In this document: positions 54,431 to 63,158 of the stretch, piece by piece | How positions within the stretch are numbered: the first letter of the stretch is position 1 | How the letters are laid out: the number at the start of each line of letters is the position of its first letter | NCBI RefSeq assembly: GCF_031458255.1 | Contig: NZ_JAVDYC010000001.1 | Coordinates: forward strand, 5,775,001 to 5,839,000 | DNA: 64,000 nt | Direction: 5' to 3' | Source: Catenuloplanes niger | Lineage (GTDB): Bacteria; Actinomycetota; Actinomycetes; Mycobacteriales; Micromonosporaceae | Translations under genes and position numbers: made by a program | Notes under the pieces: generated by a model | Seen by the model: the letters and a program-made list of their open reading frames with translations, nothing else | Databases searched by the model: none | What the model was told of the DNA's origin: nothing

Positions 54431-55516
54431 GTGGTGAGGTTGGGCAGGCGGATGGTGGCGGCCGCGGCGGCCGTGGCGGCGCTGGCGGCGGGCGGGTGCG
54501 GCGGGGACGGCGAACCGGGCGCGTCGCCGGGCGCCGACGCCGGGTACCGCGTCGGGCTGCTGCTGCCGGAGTCGAGGACCACGCGGTACGACACGTTCGA
54601 CCGGCCCTACATCGAGGCGCGGATCGGCGAGGTGTGCGCGAACTGCGAGGTGCTCTACCGCAACGCCGACTCGGACGCCGCCCAGCAGGCGACCCAGGCC
54701 GCGGAGCTGCTCGCCCAGGACATCCGGGTGCTGATCCTGGACGCGGTGGACGCGACCGCGGCCGCGTCCGTGGTGACGGACGCGGAGGCGCGGGGCGTGC
54801 CGGTGGTCGCCTACGACCGGCTGGCGACCGGACCGGTCGACTACTACGTCTCGTTCGACAACGAGAAGGTCGGCCAGGTCCAGGCGCAGTCCCTGCTGGA
54901 CGCGCTGGGCGGGGAACGCACCCGGCCGATCGTCATGATCAACGGGGCGCCGGCCGACCCGAACGCGGCCGGGTTCAAGAGGGGCGCGCACTCCGTGCTG
55001 GACGGCAAGGTCACCATCGGCCGCGAGTTCGACGCGACCGACTGGTCGGCGGAGGCGGCCCGGACCGGGATGGCCGCGGCGATCACCGCGCTGGGCGCGG
55101 AGCGGATCGGCGGGGTGTACGCGGCCAACGACGGCACGGCCGGCGGCGCGATCGAGGCGCTGAAGGCCGCGGGCGTGACCGACCTGCCGCCGGTCACCGG
55201 GCAGGACGCGGAGATCGCGGCGATCCAGCGGATCCTGGCCGGCGAGCAGCACTCGACGATCTACAAGGCGATCAAGCCGCAGGCCACGGTCGCGGCGGAC
55301 ATGGCGGTGGCGGCCGCGACCGGCACCGCCTACGCCGGGCAGGCGACCACGGTCACCGACAACGGCACGGCCAAGGTGACGTCGGTGCTGCTCCCGCCGG
55401 TCTCGGTGACCCGGGCGAACGTGAAGGACACGGTGGTCGCGGACGGCTTCTACACCGCGCCGCAGCTGTGCACCGGCTCCTACGCCGCGGCCTGCCACGA
55501 GGCCGGCATCTTCTAG
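54431..55516 (+). CDS. Orphan sugar-binding lipoprotein (xylose/ribose family)
   Basis: A periplasmic-binding-protein type 1 family member, 361 residues, with a lipoprotein signal ending in LAAGGC. The mature part shows VGLLLPESRTTRYDTFDRPY, CEVLYRNADSDAAQQATQAA and YAANDGTAGGAIEAL, the XylF/ChvE style. No permease or ATPase gene is nearby, so it may serve a distant transporter or act as a sensor partner. Starts at GTG 54431. Its stop codon shares the palindrome CTAG with the convergent GNAT. Confidence 0.88.
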   Translation: MVRLGRRMVAAAAAVAALAAGGCGGDGEPGASPGADAGYRVGLLLPESRTTRYDTFDRPYIEARIGEVCANCEVLYRNADSDAAQQATQAAELLAQDIRVLILDAVDATAAASVVTDAEARGVPVVAYDRLATGPVDYYVSFDNEKVGQVQAQSLLDALGGERTRPIVMINGAPADPNAAGFKRGAHSVLDGKVTIGREFDATDWSAEAARTGMAAAITALGAERIGGVYAANDGTAGGAIEALKAAGVTDLPPVTGQDAEIAAIQRILAGEQHSTIYKAIKPQATVAADMAVAAATGTAYAGQATTVTDNGTAKVTSVLLPPVSVTRANVKDTVVADGFYTAPQLCTGSYAAACHEAGIF

Positions 55517-56394
55517 CGGTAGACGCGAGTTCGGGCGAACGCGGTGAAACCGGCCGTCGGGTAGACCGCGCGCGGCACCGGATAGCCGTCGTCGCCGCGC
55601 GCGTAGACGATCGCGGTGTCGCCGCCGGCCGCCTGGAACGCGTGCAGCGTGGCCAGGATCGCGGCCCGGGCCAGCCCGCGGCGCCGGTGCCGGGCCAGCG
55701 TGCCGATCGGCTCCAGCAGCCCGGCCCGGTTCGCCTCGTCGTACCAGCCCAGGCAGTACGCGACCAGCTCACCGTCCGCGCTCTCGACGACCGTGTCGAA
55801 CTCCGGCCGGTACGGCGGGCGCGCGGCCATCGTGCGGTAGCGCTCGTCCGTGACCGAGGACGGTGCCCAGACCGCCCGGTGCAGCGCGGCCCGGCGGGGG
55901 ATCTCGTCCGGCCCGCGCACCGGGCGCACCGTGTAGCCGGCCGGCTTCACCACCGGCAGCGGGACGTCCAGCGTGACGCGGTGCGCCAGGAAGAACGGGC
56001 CGTCGTCGGCCGGACCGGTCCGCAGGCCGGCCCGGACCAGCGCGGCGGCCAGGTGGTGCTCCGTCTCCAGGATGCCGACGGACATGCCCGGATACACCGT
56101 CTTCGCCCAGGTCAGCGCCGTGTCCGCGGCGTCCGGCCGGGCCTGGTCCGCGTGGAACGTGAGCGTGGCGCCATCCTGGCGTTCCGCGCCGAACGCGGTG
56201 ATCGCGGCCAGCGTGTGCCCGTCCTCCCGCCACATCGACGTGCGCGTCCCCGGCACCGGGCCGTTGAACTGGCCGAACGTCCACGCTATGTCACCGATGT
56301 GCCAGCGGGAGACCGCGGTCCAGGTGCGCCGGGTGAACTCCAGCAGCGCGTCGAGCTCGCCCGGGCCGTCGAGGTCGTGTCGCTCCACCACCAT
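55513..56394 (-). CDS. GNAT family N-acetyltransferase
   Basis: A 293-residue protein from ATG 56394 with tandem GNAT-like halves. The C-terminal half has the acetyl-CoA loop IGTLARHRRRGLARAAIL and a final YPTAGFTAFARTRVYR; the N-terminal half looks degenerate. It resembles Eis-like or mycothiol-synthase-like double-GNAT proteins in layout only. The stop overlaps the convergent lipoprotein stop by 4 bases. Substrate unknown. Confidence 0.85.
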   Translation of the reverse strand: MVVERHDLDGPGELDALLEFTRRTWTAVSRWHIGDIAWTFGQFNGPVPGTRTSMWREDGHTLAAITAFGAERQDGATLTFHADQARPDAADTALTWAKTVYPGMSVGILETEHHLAAALVRAGLRTGPADDGPFFLAHRVTLDVPLPVVKPAGYTVRPVRGPDEIPRRAALHRAVWAPSSVTDERYRTMAARPPYRPEFDTVVESADGELVAYCLGWYDEANRAGLLEPIGTLARHRRRGLARAAILATLHAFQAAGGDTAIVYARGDDGYPVPRAVYPTAGFTAFARTRVYR

Positions 56395-56470
56395 CCGCGG
56401 ATCTTCGCAGGCCCGCGCCGGACGGTCCACTGTGTTTAGCTGTCCGGATCGCGTCCCTCGAGGAGGAGCC

Positions 56471-57514
56471 GTGCACCAGCCGAGCCGTCGCGCCCGGGAC
56501 CTCGGCGTGGTCGTCGGGTCGCTGCCCACCGGTCCGCACAACGCGATCACGGACGTCGGCGGCGTCCTGGTCGGGCACACCACGGTCGACGGCGACGCGT
56601 CGCTGCGTACGGGGGTGACCGCGATCGTGCCGGTCGGGCTCGGCCCCGGGCGGTGGACGCGGCCGGCCGCGGTGTTCACCGGCAACGGGCACGGCAAGCT
56701 GACCGGTTCGACGCAGGTGGACGAGCTGGGCGTGCTGGAGTCGCCGATCGTGCTGACCGCCACGCTGTCCGTGTTCCGGGCCGCGGACGCGCTGCTCAGC
56801 TACCTGATGGACCGCCGGCCGGACGGCCTGTCGTTCAATCCGCTGGTCGGTGAGGTGAACGACGGCTACCTGTCGGACATCCGCCGCCGCCCGATCACCG
56901 AGGAGCACGTGCTGGCCGCGCTGCGCGGCGCGTCCGCGGCCCCACCGGCCGAGGGCTGCGCCGGCGCCGGGACCGGCACCACCGCGCTCGGCTTCAAGGG
57001 CGGCACCGGTACGTCGTCGCGCATGGTCCGGGTGGCGGGCCGGGCCGGCACCGTCGGCGCGCTGGTGCAGTCGAACGTCGGCGGCGTGCTGACCGTGCTC
57101 GGCGTGCCGCTGCCGGTGGCGGAGCTGATCCCGGACGCACCCCCGGTCACGCCGCCCGGCAACTCCTGCATGATCGTGGTCGCGACGGACCTGCCGCTGG
57201 ACGCGCGCCAGCTCGGCCGCCTGGCCCGGCGCGCGGTCTTCGCGATGGGCCGGGTCGGCGCGGCGTTCAGCGGCGGCAGCGGCGACTACGCGATCGCGTT
57301 CAGTACCGCCCGTCCCGGCCAGGCGGTGATCCCGGACGGCGACCTGGACCCGGCGTTCACGGCGGTGCTGGACGCGGTCGAGGAGGCGCTGCTCAACTCG
57401 CTGTTCATGGCCGTCACCACGAGCGGCGCGGGCGGCCGGATCAGTCACGCGGTGCCGCACCGTGCGGTGATGCGCCGCCTCGCCGCGGCCGGCCGCCTCG
57501 CACCGGGCGAGTGA
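56471..57514 (+). CDS. P1 family peptidase (DmpA-like)
   Basis: N-terminal-nucleophile aminopeptidase, 347 residues from GTG 56471 with AGGAGGAG upstream. The self-cleavage and nucleophile site is NSCMIVVATDLPLD; the cut before Ser gives two subunits. ITDVGGVLVGHTT, FTGNGHGKLTG and the C-terminal MAVTTSGAGG block match DmpA/BapA. Prefers D- or beta-amino termini in other bacteria; the substrate here is unknown. Confidence 0.93.
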   Translation: MHQPSRRARDLGVVVGSLPTGPHNAITDVGGVLVGHTTVDGDASLRTGVTAIVPVGLGPGRWTRPAAVFTGNGHGKLTGSTQVDELGVLESPIVLTATLSVFRAADALLSYLMDRRPDGLSFNPLVGEVNDGYLSDIRRRPITEEHVLAALRGASAAPPAEGCAGAGTGTTALGFKGGTGTSSRMVRVAGRAGTVGALVQSNVGGVLTVLGVPLPVAELIPDAPPVTPPGNSCMIVVATDLPLDARQLGRLARRAVFAMGRVGAAFSGGSGDYAIAFSTARPGQAVIPDGDLDPAFTAVLDAVEEALLNSLFMAVTTSGAGGRISHAVPHRAVMRRLAAAGRLAPGE

Positions 57515-57544
57515 CGGCACCCGGCGGCCTCCCGCCGGGTGAGC

Positions 57545-57628
57545 GATCGCGCGCGGCGGCCGTGCACCGGGGTGATCGCGCGCGGTGGCCGTGTACCGGG
57601 GTGATCGCGCGCGGCGGCCCCGCACCGG
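57545..57628. repeat. 29-bp tandem repeat, about 3 copies
   Basis: Units beginning GATCGCGCGCGGCGGCC at 57545, 57574 and 57603, with two internal differences, lie between convergent genes. Confidence 0.85.
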
Positions 57629-57701
57629 GTTTCCGCTCGGCCGGTGCCGCGAGCGGGCCCGGTGCGGCGACCCGGTGCGGGGAGCGCCCGCGCCGTGCGG
57701 G

Positions 57702-59174
57702 TCAGGGGAGCAGGAACAGTGCGGCCAGCGCGATGGCGGTCACGGCGGAGATCGCCGTGCCGGTCCACCGGGACGCCGCGTTGCTGCCCTCCCGCAGCGT
57801 TCTCAGCTCCCGCCAGCGCAGCGCCGCGACGACCGCGCCGGCGGCGGACAGGCCCACCGCGAGCGCCCACAGCCACGCCGGGACGACCTGCCAGTCGCCG
57901 GTCAGGCGTACCACGGTGAGGCAGCCGGCGGAGACCAGCGCGGCGTCCACGACCTGCAGCCGGTCCGGCGGCTCGGTACCGATCACGCGGCGGCCGCGGA
58001 GGCGGATCGGTGCCGCCCCGGTGGTGACCGGCGAGACGCCCGCGAGCAGCAGCAGCACGGTGATGACGGTGACGCTCCACTCCGGCAGCGAGCGCGTCTC
58101 GTCCGGCGCGTCCGCGCCGAGCAGGCGCAGGCCGAGCGCGTCCACGCTGCGGGTGGTGTCGCCGAGCACGGCCACGCCCCGGCCGGTCGCCGGCTCGAAG
58201 CCGACGAACGCCCGGAACCCGCCGGTGGCCCCGTTGTGCCAGACGATCTGCCGGCCGTCCACGGTGCGGGTGAACCAGCCGTACCCGATCCGCTCGTCCG
58301 GGCCGGCGTCGAACCGGGGCGTGGTCGCGGCCTGGCCGGGCGCGGTGCCGGCCAGCAGCGCGGTGAGCAGCCGGCCCAGGTCGGCCGCGGTGGACCAGGC
58401 GCCGGTGCCGGCCGGTGCGGTGCCGGACGCGGTCCACGGCGCCGCGGCCCGCCCGGACGGTGTGCCGCCCTCGGCCGCGCCGGGCGGCGGCGCGGCGCCG
58501 TCCAGCGTGAACACGGTGCGGGACATGCCCAGCGGGGTCAGGACGCGGTCGGTGACCAGCCGCGGGTACGGCACGCCGGCGCGGGTGGCGAGCGCCAGCC
58601 CGAGCACGGACACGCCGTAGTTGGAGTAGGCGACCTGGCCGCGTCCGTCCAGCGACTCCGTCCCGGCGACGTCCCGGCCGATCCGCTCCGGGGTGATCCC
58701 GGCGTACGGATCGGCCGCCCGGGCCTGCCGGAGGAACAGCGTCGCCGGGTTCTGCGGCGGCAGCCGGGGCAGTCCGGACCGGTGACCGGTCAACTCCTCC
58801 GCCGTGATCGACGCGGCCGGGCCGCCGGTGCCGGGCAGCAGCGTGCCGAGCGTGTCCTGCGCGCGGAGCAGGCCGTCGGACTCCAGGTCGGCGAGCAGCA
58901 TGCCGGTCAGCGCCTTGGTCACCGAGCCGATCTCGAACGCGGTGTCCGGGGTGATCCGGTCGTCGCCGACCCCGGCGAACCGCACGGCGCCGTCCTGCAC
59001 GTGTGCCACGGACAGCCCGCGGTATCCGCCCGGATCGCCCGCGGCGTCGCGGACCAGCGTGGCGAGCGCGGCGTCCCCGGTCTGCTCCGGGCCGAGCGAC
59101 GGCGGCCGTGGACCGGCGACGAGAGCGCCCCCGGCGGCCAGGATCGCCACCACCGTGGCGACGGCCGCCCTCAT
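57702..59174 (-). CDS. Serine hydrolase (class C beta-lactamase family) with C-terminal membrane domain
   Basis: A 490-residue protein. A signal/anchor at 1-22 (MRAAVATVVAILAAGGALVA) is followed by the serine-hydrolase domain at about 35-355 with S-x-x-K (GSVTKAL), Y-x-N (YSNYG) and H-x-G (HNGATGG) motifs. The C-terminal 130 residues carry about four hydrophobic helices. Members include D-peptidases and esterases as well as beta-lactamases, so antibiotic hydrolysis is not implied. Start ATG 59174 overlaps the ArsR-type gene stop (ATGA). Confidence 0.9.
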   Translation of the reverse strand: MRAAVATVVAILAAGGALVAGPRPPSLGPEQTGDAALATLVRDAAGDPGGYRGLSVAHVQDGAVRFAGVGDDRITPDTAFEIGSVTKALTGMLLADLESDGLLRAQDTLGTLLPGTGGPAASITAEELTGHRSGLPRLPPQNPATLFLRQARAADPYAGITPERIGRDVAGTESLDGRGQVAYSNYGVSVLGLALATRAGVPYPRLVTDRVLTPLGMSRTVFTLDGAAPPPGAAEGGTPSGRAAAPWTASGTAPAGTGAWSTAADLGRLLTALLAGTAPGQAATTPRFDAGPDERIGYGWFTRTVDGRQIVWHNGATGGFRAFVGFEPATGRGVAVLGDTTRSVDALGLRLLGADAPDETRSLPEWSVTVITVLLLLAGVSPVTTGAAPIRLRGRRVIGTEPPDRLQVVDAALVSAGCLTVVRLTGDWQVVPAWLWALAVGLSAAGAVVAALRWRELRTLREGSNAASRWTGTAISAVTAIALAALFLLP

Positions 59175-59662
59175 CGGGCGGTCGCGGTCAGGATGACCAG
59201 CAGCGGCACGACCCGGTCGCCGGGCACCTCGTAGACGCCGCGCGCGGGGGAGCGCAGCCATCCGGCGCTGACCAGTTGCTTCAGGTGGTGGTAGAGCTGG
59301 CCGGTGGTGCCGAGGCCGTCCAGCGCGCCGAGCTCGGTGGCGCCGCGGGTGCCGAGCAGCACCTCGCGGAGCAGGCGCAGTCGCACCGGGTTGGCCAGCG
59401 CGCTGAGCACGCCCACGGCCGTGGCCCAGTCCGCGTCCAGCGTCGTCCGGAGCGGCACCGGACCCCACTGCCAGTCGTAGACCTCGCCGGTCGGCAGTTC
59501 GACGTGCCCGGCGTAGACGGTGCCGGCGCCGATCGAGTCCCGCACGCCGTGCAGCGCGAAGAACCGGTCGCCGGGTGTGACGGCCGGCGCGGTGGGGCCC
59601 TCGAGCGCGGCGAGCCGGTCCTCGATCAGGGCGAGGCGCTCGGTGATCTCGGCATTCTCCAT
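59171..59662 (-). CDS. ArsR-type winged-helix regulator
   Basis: A 163-residue regulator from ATG 59662. A coiled start (ITERLALIEDRLAALEG) and a 60-residue extra domain precede the winged-helix segment ALANPVRLRLLREVLLGTRG followed by TTGQLYHHLKQLVSAGWL. It is coupled to the serine hydrolase gene. A dyad abuts its start codon. Confidence 0.88.
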   Translation of the reverse strand: MENAEITERLALIEDRLAALEGPTAPAVTPGDRFFALHGVRDSIGAGTVYAGHVELPTGEVYDWQWGPVPLRTTLDADWATAVGVLSALANPVRLRLLREVLLGTRGATELGALDGLGTTGQLYHHLKQLVSAGWLRSPARGVYEVPGDRVVPLLVILTATAR

Positions 59663-59663
59663 A

Positions 59664-59689
59664 ACTCCATTGTTACGTAAATACGGAGT
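59664..59689. promoter_or_regulatory. Dyad before the ArsR-type gene
   Basis: ACTCC (59664-59668) and GGAGT (59685-59689) surround a perfect TTACGTAA (59673-59680), all centred at 59676.5. Its position next to the start suggests autoregulation. Confidence 0.7.
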
Positions 59690-59726
59690 GACGCAACCGT
59701 CCGTGCCGCACAAGTGCCATGGGGGT

Positions 59727-59760
59727 ATGTTTTTAGACCGACTGGTCAGTCTAAAAACAT
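59727..59760. promoter_or_regulatory. TetR-type operator upstream of the ABC/YhgE operon
   Basis: Perfect 12-bp arms ATGTTTTTAGAC and GTCTAAAAACAT flank CGACTGGTCA. The GACCGACTGGTCAGTC centre is typical of TetR-family sites. It sits 11 bases before the ATPase gene. Confidence 0.85.
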
Positions 59761-59771
59761 GGGGAGTTGCG

Positions 59772-60338
59772 ATGCCGGTCGTCGAGGCGCGAGGGCTGGG
59801 CGTCCGCCACCGCAGGGAGTGGATCTTCCGAGACGTGGACGTCGACGTGGACGAGCACGAGCTGTGCGCGCTCACCGGCCCGCCCGGCAGCGGGCGCACG
59901 TCGCTGCTGCTCGCGCTGGCCGGGCGGTTGCGGGTCGACGCCGGCACGCTGTGCCGCTCCGGCCCGGCCGCGCTCGCGCTGGTCCCGGGCGTGCACGAGC
60001 CGGAGCCCGCGCTGACCGTCGCGGAGCAGCTGCGTGAACGCGCGCTGCTCCTCGGCCGGCGGGACCGCCCGGAGACGCCGTTCGGGCTGGACCCGGCGGC
60101 CCGGGTCGCGCGGCTCACGCCGTACCGCCGGCAGCTTCTGGGTCTTGCCCTGGCCCGGCTGGGCGAGCCGCGCCTGATCGTGGCGGACGACGTCGATCTC
60201 GGCCTGGACGCGGTGGAGCGCGCGGCGCTGCGGGACGTGCTCGCCTCCGTCGCGGCCGCGGGCCCGGCCGTGATCGTGACCTGCCGGGAGGCGCTCGACC
60301 AGGACATCCGCACGTTCTCGACGGGAGTGGCAGCATGA
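59772..60338 (+). CDS. Degenerate ABC-type ATPase domain protein
   Basis: A 188-residue single ABC domain. The Walker A loop reads GPPGSGRTS with Arg42 where Lys is normal. The signature region LTPYRRQ (115-121) lacks LSGGQ, and Walker B is LIVADDVDLGLD with Asp140 in place of the usual Glu. ATP hydrolysis is therefore doubtful, though binding may remain. ATG 59772 follows the operator; the stop overlaps the YhgE-like gene by 4 bases. Confidence 0.8.
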   Translation: MPVVEARGLGVRHRREWIFRDVDVDVDEHELCALTGPPGSGRTSLLLALAGRLRVDAGTLCRSGPAALALVPGVHEPEPALTVAEQLRERALLLGRRDRPETPFGLDPAARVARLTPYRRQLLGLALARLGEPRLIVADDVDLGLDAVERAALRDVLASVAAAGPAVIVTCREALDQDIRTFSTGVAA

Positions 60339-62470
60339 TCTGGCTCGGGTTGCGGCGTTTCACCCGCGGCGGGCTGCCGATCGCGGCACTGGTGGTGCTG
60401 GCCGTGGTGCCGCTGCTGTACGGCGCGCTCTACCTCGCCGCGTTCTGGGACCCGCAGGGGCGGCTCGACCGGATCCCGGTCGCGCTGGTCGACCAGGACG
60501 TGCCCGTGACCGCGAGCGACGGCAGCACCGTGCACGCGGGCGCGGACCTGGCCACGGAGCTGCTGGACCGCGAGGTCTTCGGCTGGCGGGTGACGGACGA
60601 GACGACCGCGCGGCGCGAGCTGGCGGACGGCGAGGTGCACCTGATGCTGCGCATCCCGGCGGGTTTCTCCGCCGCGCTGGCCGCCGGGCCGGACGCCACC
60701 GCCACCGCACGGCAGGCGCGGTTGGAGGTGGTCTCGAACGATGCCGTGAACTACCTGTCCGGCCAGTTCGCCCGGACCGCGTTCGGCGAGATCCGGGCCG
60801 CCGCGTCGGCCAGTGCCTCCGGTGACTACTTCGACCGGATGCTGGTCGGCTTCACCGACCTCAAGCAGCGGACCGGCGAGGCCGCGGACGGCGCCCGGCA
60901 GCTCGACGACGGGCTCGGCACCGCGTCCGGCGGTGCCGGTGACCTCGCGACCGGCCTGGACACGGCCACCGGCGGCGCGGCCGAGGTGGCCGACGGCACC
61001 CGGCGCGCCGCGGCCGGCGCGGACCGGCTCGCGGACGGATTGGCCACGCTGGACGCCGGTGCGGGCGAGCTGCGCACCGCCACCGCGCAGGCCGCGGCCG
61101 CGGGCCGGGAGCTGGCCGGCCGGGTGGACCGCGCGGCCGACACGATCGGCCCGGAGCTGGCCGCGCACGCGGACGAGATCGCGTCCGCCGCCACCGCGAT
61201 CGCGGACGGCGCGGACCTGGTCGCGGCGAACCTGGACGCGCTGACCGGGCTCGCGGACGCGGTGCGGACCGACGCGCACACCGTGATCGACCGGATCGAC
61301 GCGCTGGTCGTGGCGCATCCGGAGCTGGCCGGCGACCCGGCGCTGACCGCGGCCCGCGCGGCCGCCGCGACCGCGGCCGAGACCGCGGACCGGCTGGCCG
61401 GTCAGATCGGCGCCACTGACCTCGCGGCGCTGCGCGCGGACATGACCCGGGTCGCCGCCACCGCCCGGGCCGTCGCGGACGCGGCACCCGGGCTCGCCGG
61501 TGACCTCGATGCCGCCCGCACGCAGATCGACGCGTTCGCGGCCGGGCTGGACCGCATCGCCGGGGGAGCGGACCGGCTCTCGTCCGGGCTGAGCACCGCG
61601 GCCGGTGCCGGCTCCGACCTCAGCGGCGGTCTCTACCAGCTCTCCGACGGTACGGAACGGCTCTCCGACGGCCTGGTCACGCTGGACGGCGGCGGGCACG
61701 AGCTGGCCACCGGCCTGGTCCGGCTGCGCGACGGCGCGGACCGGCTGGCCGGCGGGCTCGCCGACGGCGCGGGATCCGTCCCGGGGTACACCGACGCCGC
61801 CGCCCGCGCCGGGATCCTGGCCGACCCGGTGGGCCTGGACCGGTCCGTGCAGAACCGGGCCGCGACCTACGGCGTGGGCTTCGCGCCGTACTTCCTCGGG
61901 CTGGCGCTCTGGGTCGGCACGATGATCACGTTCATGCTGCTGCGGCCGGTCGAGCGCCGGCACGTGCACAGCGGCGCGCCCGGCCACCGGGTCGCGCTCG
62001 CCGGTCTGCTGCCCGCGGCGGTGATCGGGCTGGCCCAGGTGCTGGTGCTGTTCGCGGTGGTGGTGCTGGCCGTCGGCCTGGAGCCGGTGCACCCGTGGCG
62101 GACGCTCGGCCTGCTCACGGTCACGTCCGTGGCGTTCGTCTGCGTGCAGCAGGCGATCGGCGCGTGGCTCGGCACGCCCGGGCGGCTGCTCACGCTGGCG
62201 CTGCTCATGCTGCAGCTGACCTCGTCCGGCGGGACCTACCCGGTGGAGACCTCGCCGGCGTTCTTCCGCTGGATCCATCCGTACCTGCCGCTGTCGTACG
62301 TGGTGGACGGGCTGCGGCACGCGATCGACGGCGGCGGGTCCGGGCCGGTGCTCACCGCCGCGCTGGTGCTGGGCGCGTTCGCGGCCGGCGGGTTCGCGCT
62401 GACCGTGGCCGCGGTGGTGCGCGGACGGGTGCTGACCCCGGGCACGCTGCACCCCTCCCTCGTGATGTGA
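60335..62470 (+). CDS. YhgE/Pip-type membrane protein
   Basis: A 711-residue protein of the YhgE/Pip (phage infection protein) superfamily, distantly like ABC-2 permeases. One N-terminal helix (about 16-36) is followed by an extracytoplasmic region of about 470 residues with long helical heptad-like stretches (GARQLDDGLGTASGGAGDLA and similar), then about five C-terminal helices. It ends TLHPSLVM. Probably an efflux or cell-surface translocator with the ATPase-like protein; substrate unknown. Confidence 0.85.
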   Translation: MIWLGLRRFTRGGLPIAALVVLAVVPLLYGALYLAAFWDPQGRLDRIPVALVDQDVPVTASDGSTVHAGADLATELLDREVFGWRVTDETTARRELADGEVHLMLRIPAGFSAALAAGPDATATARQARLEVVSNDAVNYLSGQFARTAFGEIRAAASASASGDYFDRMLVGFTDLKQRTGEAADGARQLDDGLGTASGGAGDLATGLDTATGGAAEVADGTRRAAAGADRLADGLATLDAGAGELRTATAQAAAAGRELAGRVDRAADTIGPELAAHADEIASAATAIADGADLVAANLDALTGLADAVRTDAHTVIDRIDALVVAHPELAGDPALTAARAAAATAAETADRLAGQIGATDLAALRADMTRVAATARAVADAAPGLAGDLDAARTQIDAFAAGLDRIAGGADRLSSGLSTAAGAGSDLSGGLYQLSDGTERLSDGLVTLDGGGHELATGLVRLRDGADRLAGGLADGAGSVPGYTDAAARAGILADPVGLDRSVQNRAATYGVGFAPYFLGLALWVGTMITFMLLRPVERRHVHSGAPGHRVALAGLLPAAVIGLAQVLVLFAVVVLAVGLEPVHPWRTLGLLTVTSVAFVCVQQAIGAWLGTPGRLLTLALLMLQLTSSGGTYPVETSPAFFRWIHPYLPLSYVVDGLRHAIDGGGSGPVLTAALVLGAFAAGGFALTVAAVVRGRVLTPGTLHPSLVM

Positions 62471-62477
62471 TCGGGGT

Positions 62478-63098
62478 GTGGTGGACGGGCGGACGCGGCG
62501 GCGGGACGACACGCGGCAGAGGCTGTACGAGGCCGCGGTCGAGCTGATCGCGGAGCAGGGCTACTCCGCCACCACGGTCGACGACATCGCGCTCCGGGCC
62601 GGGGTGGCGAAGGGGACGGTCTACTACAACTTCGCGTCCAAGACGTCGCTGTTCGAGGGGCTGCTGCGGCACGGCATCGGGCTGCTCACGGAGGCGTTCC
62701 GGACCGCGGTCGACGGGTTGCCGCCGCGCGAGGCACTGGCCGCGCTGGTGCACGCGCAGCTGACCTACATCCAGCGGTACCGGGCGTTCGCGCAGCTGCT
62801 GCTCTCCGAGATGTGGCGGACGAACCGGGAGTGGCAGCAGACGCTCACGCTGCTGCGCGAGGAGGCGATCTCGGTGATCGCGGAGACGATCTCGCGCGGC
62901 GTGCGCAGCGGCGACCTGCCGGCCGACCTGGACGTGCGGGTGGCGTCGTCCGCGCTGTTCGGCGTCGGCCTGGTGGTCGCGGTGGACTGGCTGGTGTTCA
63001 CGCCGGAGCGCCCGGTCGAGGACGTGGAGGCGTCCCTGCTGGCGATCGTGCGCCGGGTGCCCGTGGCCGACCCGGCCGCCCGTCCCCGAGCCGACTGA
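62478..63098 (+). CDS. TetR family regulator of the YhgE operon
   Basis: A 206-residue repressor from GTG 62478. The helix-turn-helix is TTVDDIALRAGVAKGTVYYNF, and the C-terminal domain resembles TetR_C_33-type regulators of efflux genes. It lies 7 bases after the YhgE-like gene and probably binds the palindrome at 59727-59760. Confidence 0.93.
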   Translation: MVDGRTRRRDDTRQRLYEAAVELIAEQGYSATTVDDIALRAGVAKGTVYYNFASKTSLFEGLLRHGIGLLTEAFRTAVDGLPPREALAALVHAQLTYIQRYRAFAQLLLSEMWRTNREWQQTLTLLREEAISVIAETISRGVRSGDLPADLDVRVASSALFGVGLVVAVDWLVFTPERPVEDVEASLLAIVRRVPVADPAARPRAD

Positions 63099-63158
63099 CG
63101 ACGGAGCTCGCTGCCGAAATTTGAGTATCTCGGGCGATAAAGCATCGTTTTACCCGGC

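Noticed and set aside
59171-62512. Minus-strand 1113-residue open frame over the YhgE gene
   Set aside because: It is the mirror of the high-GC YhgE coding strand; only its last 163 codons are a real gene, the ArsR-type regulator.
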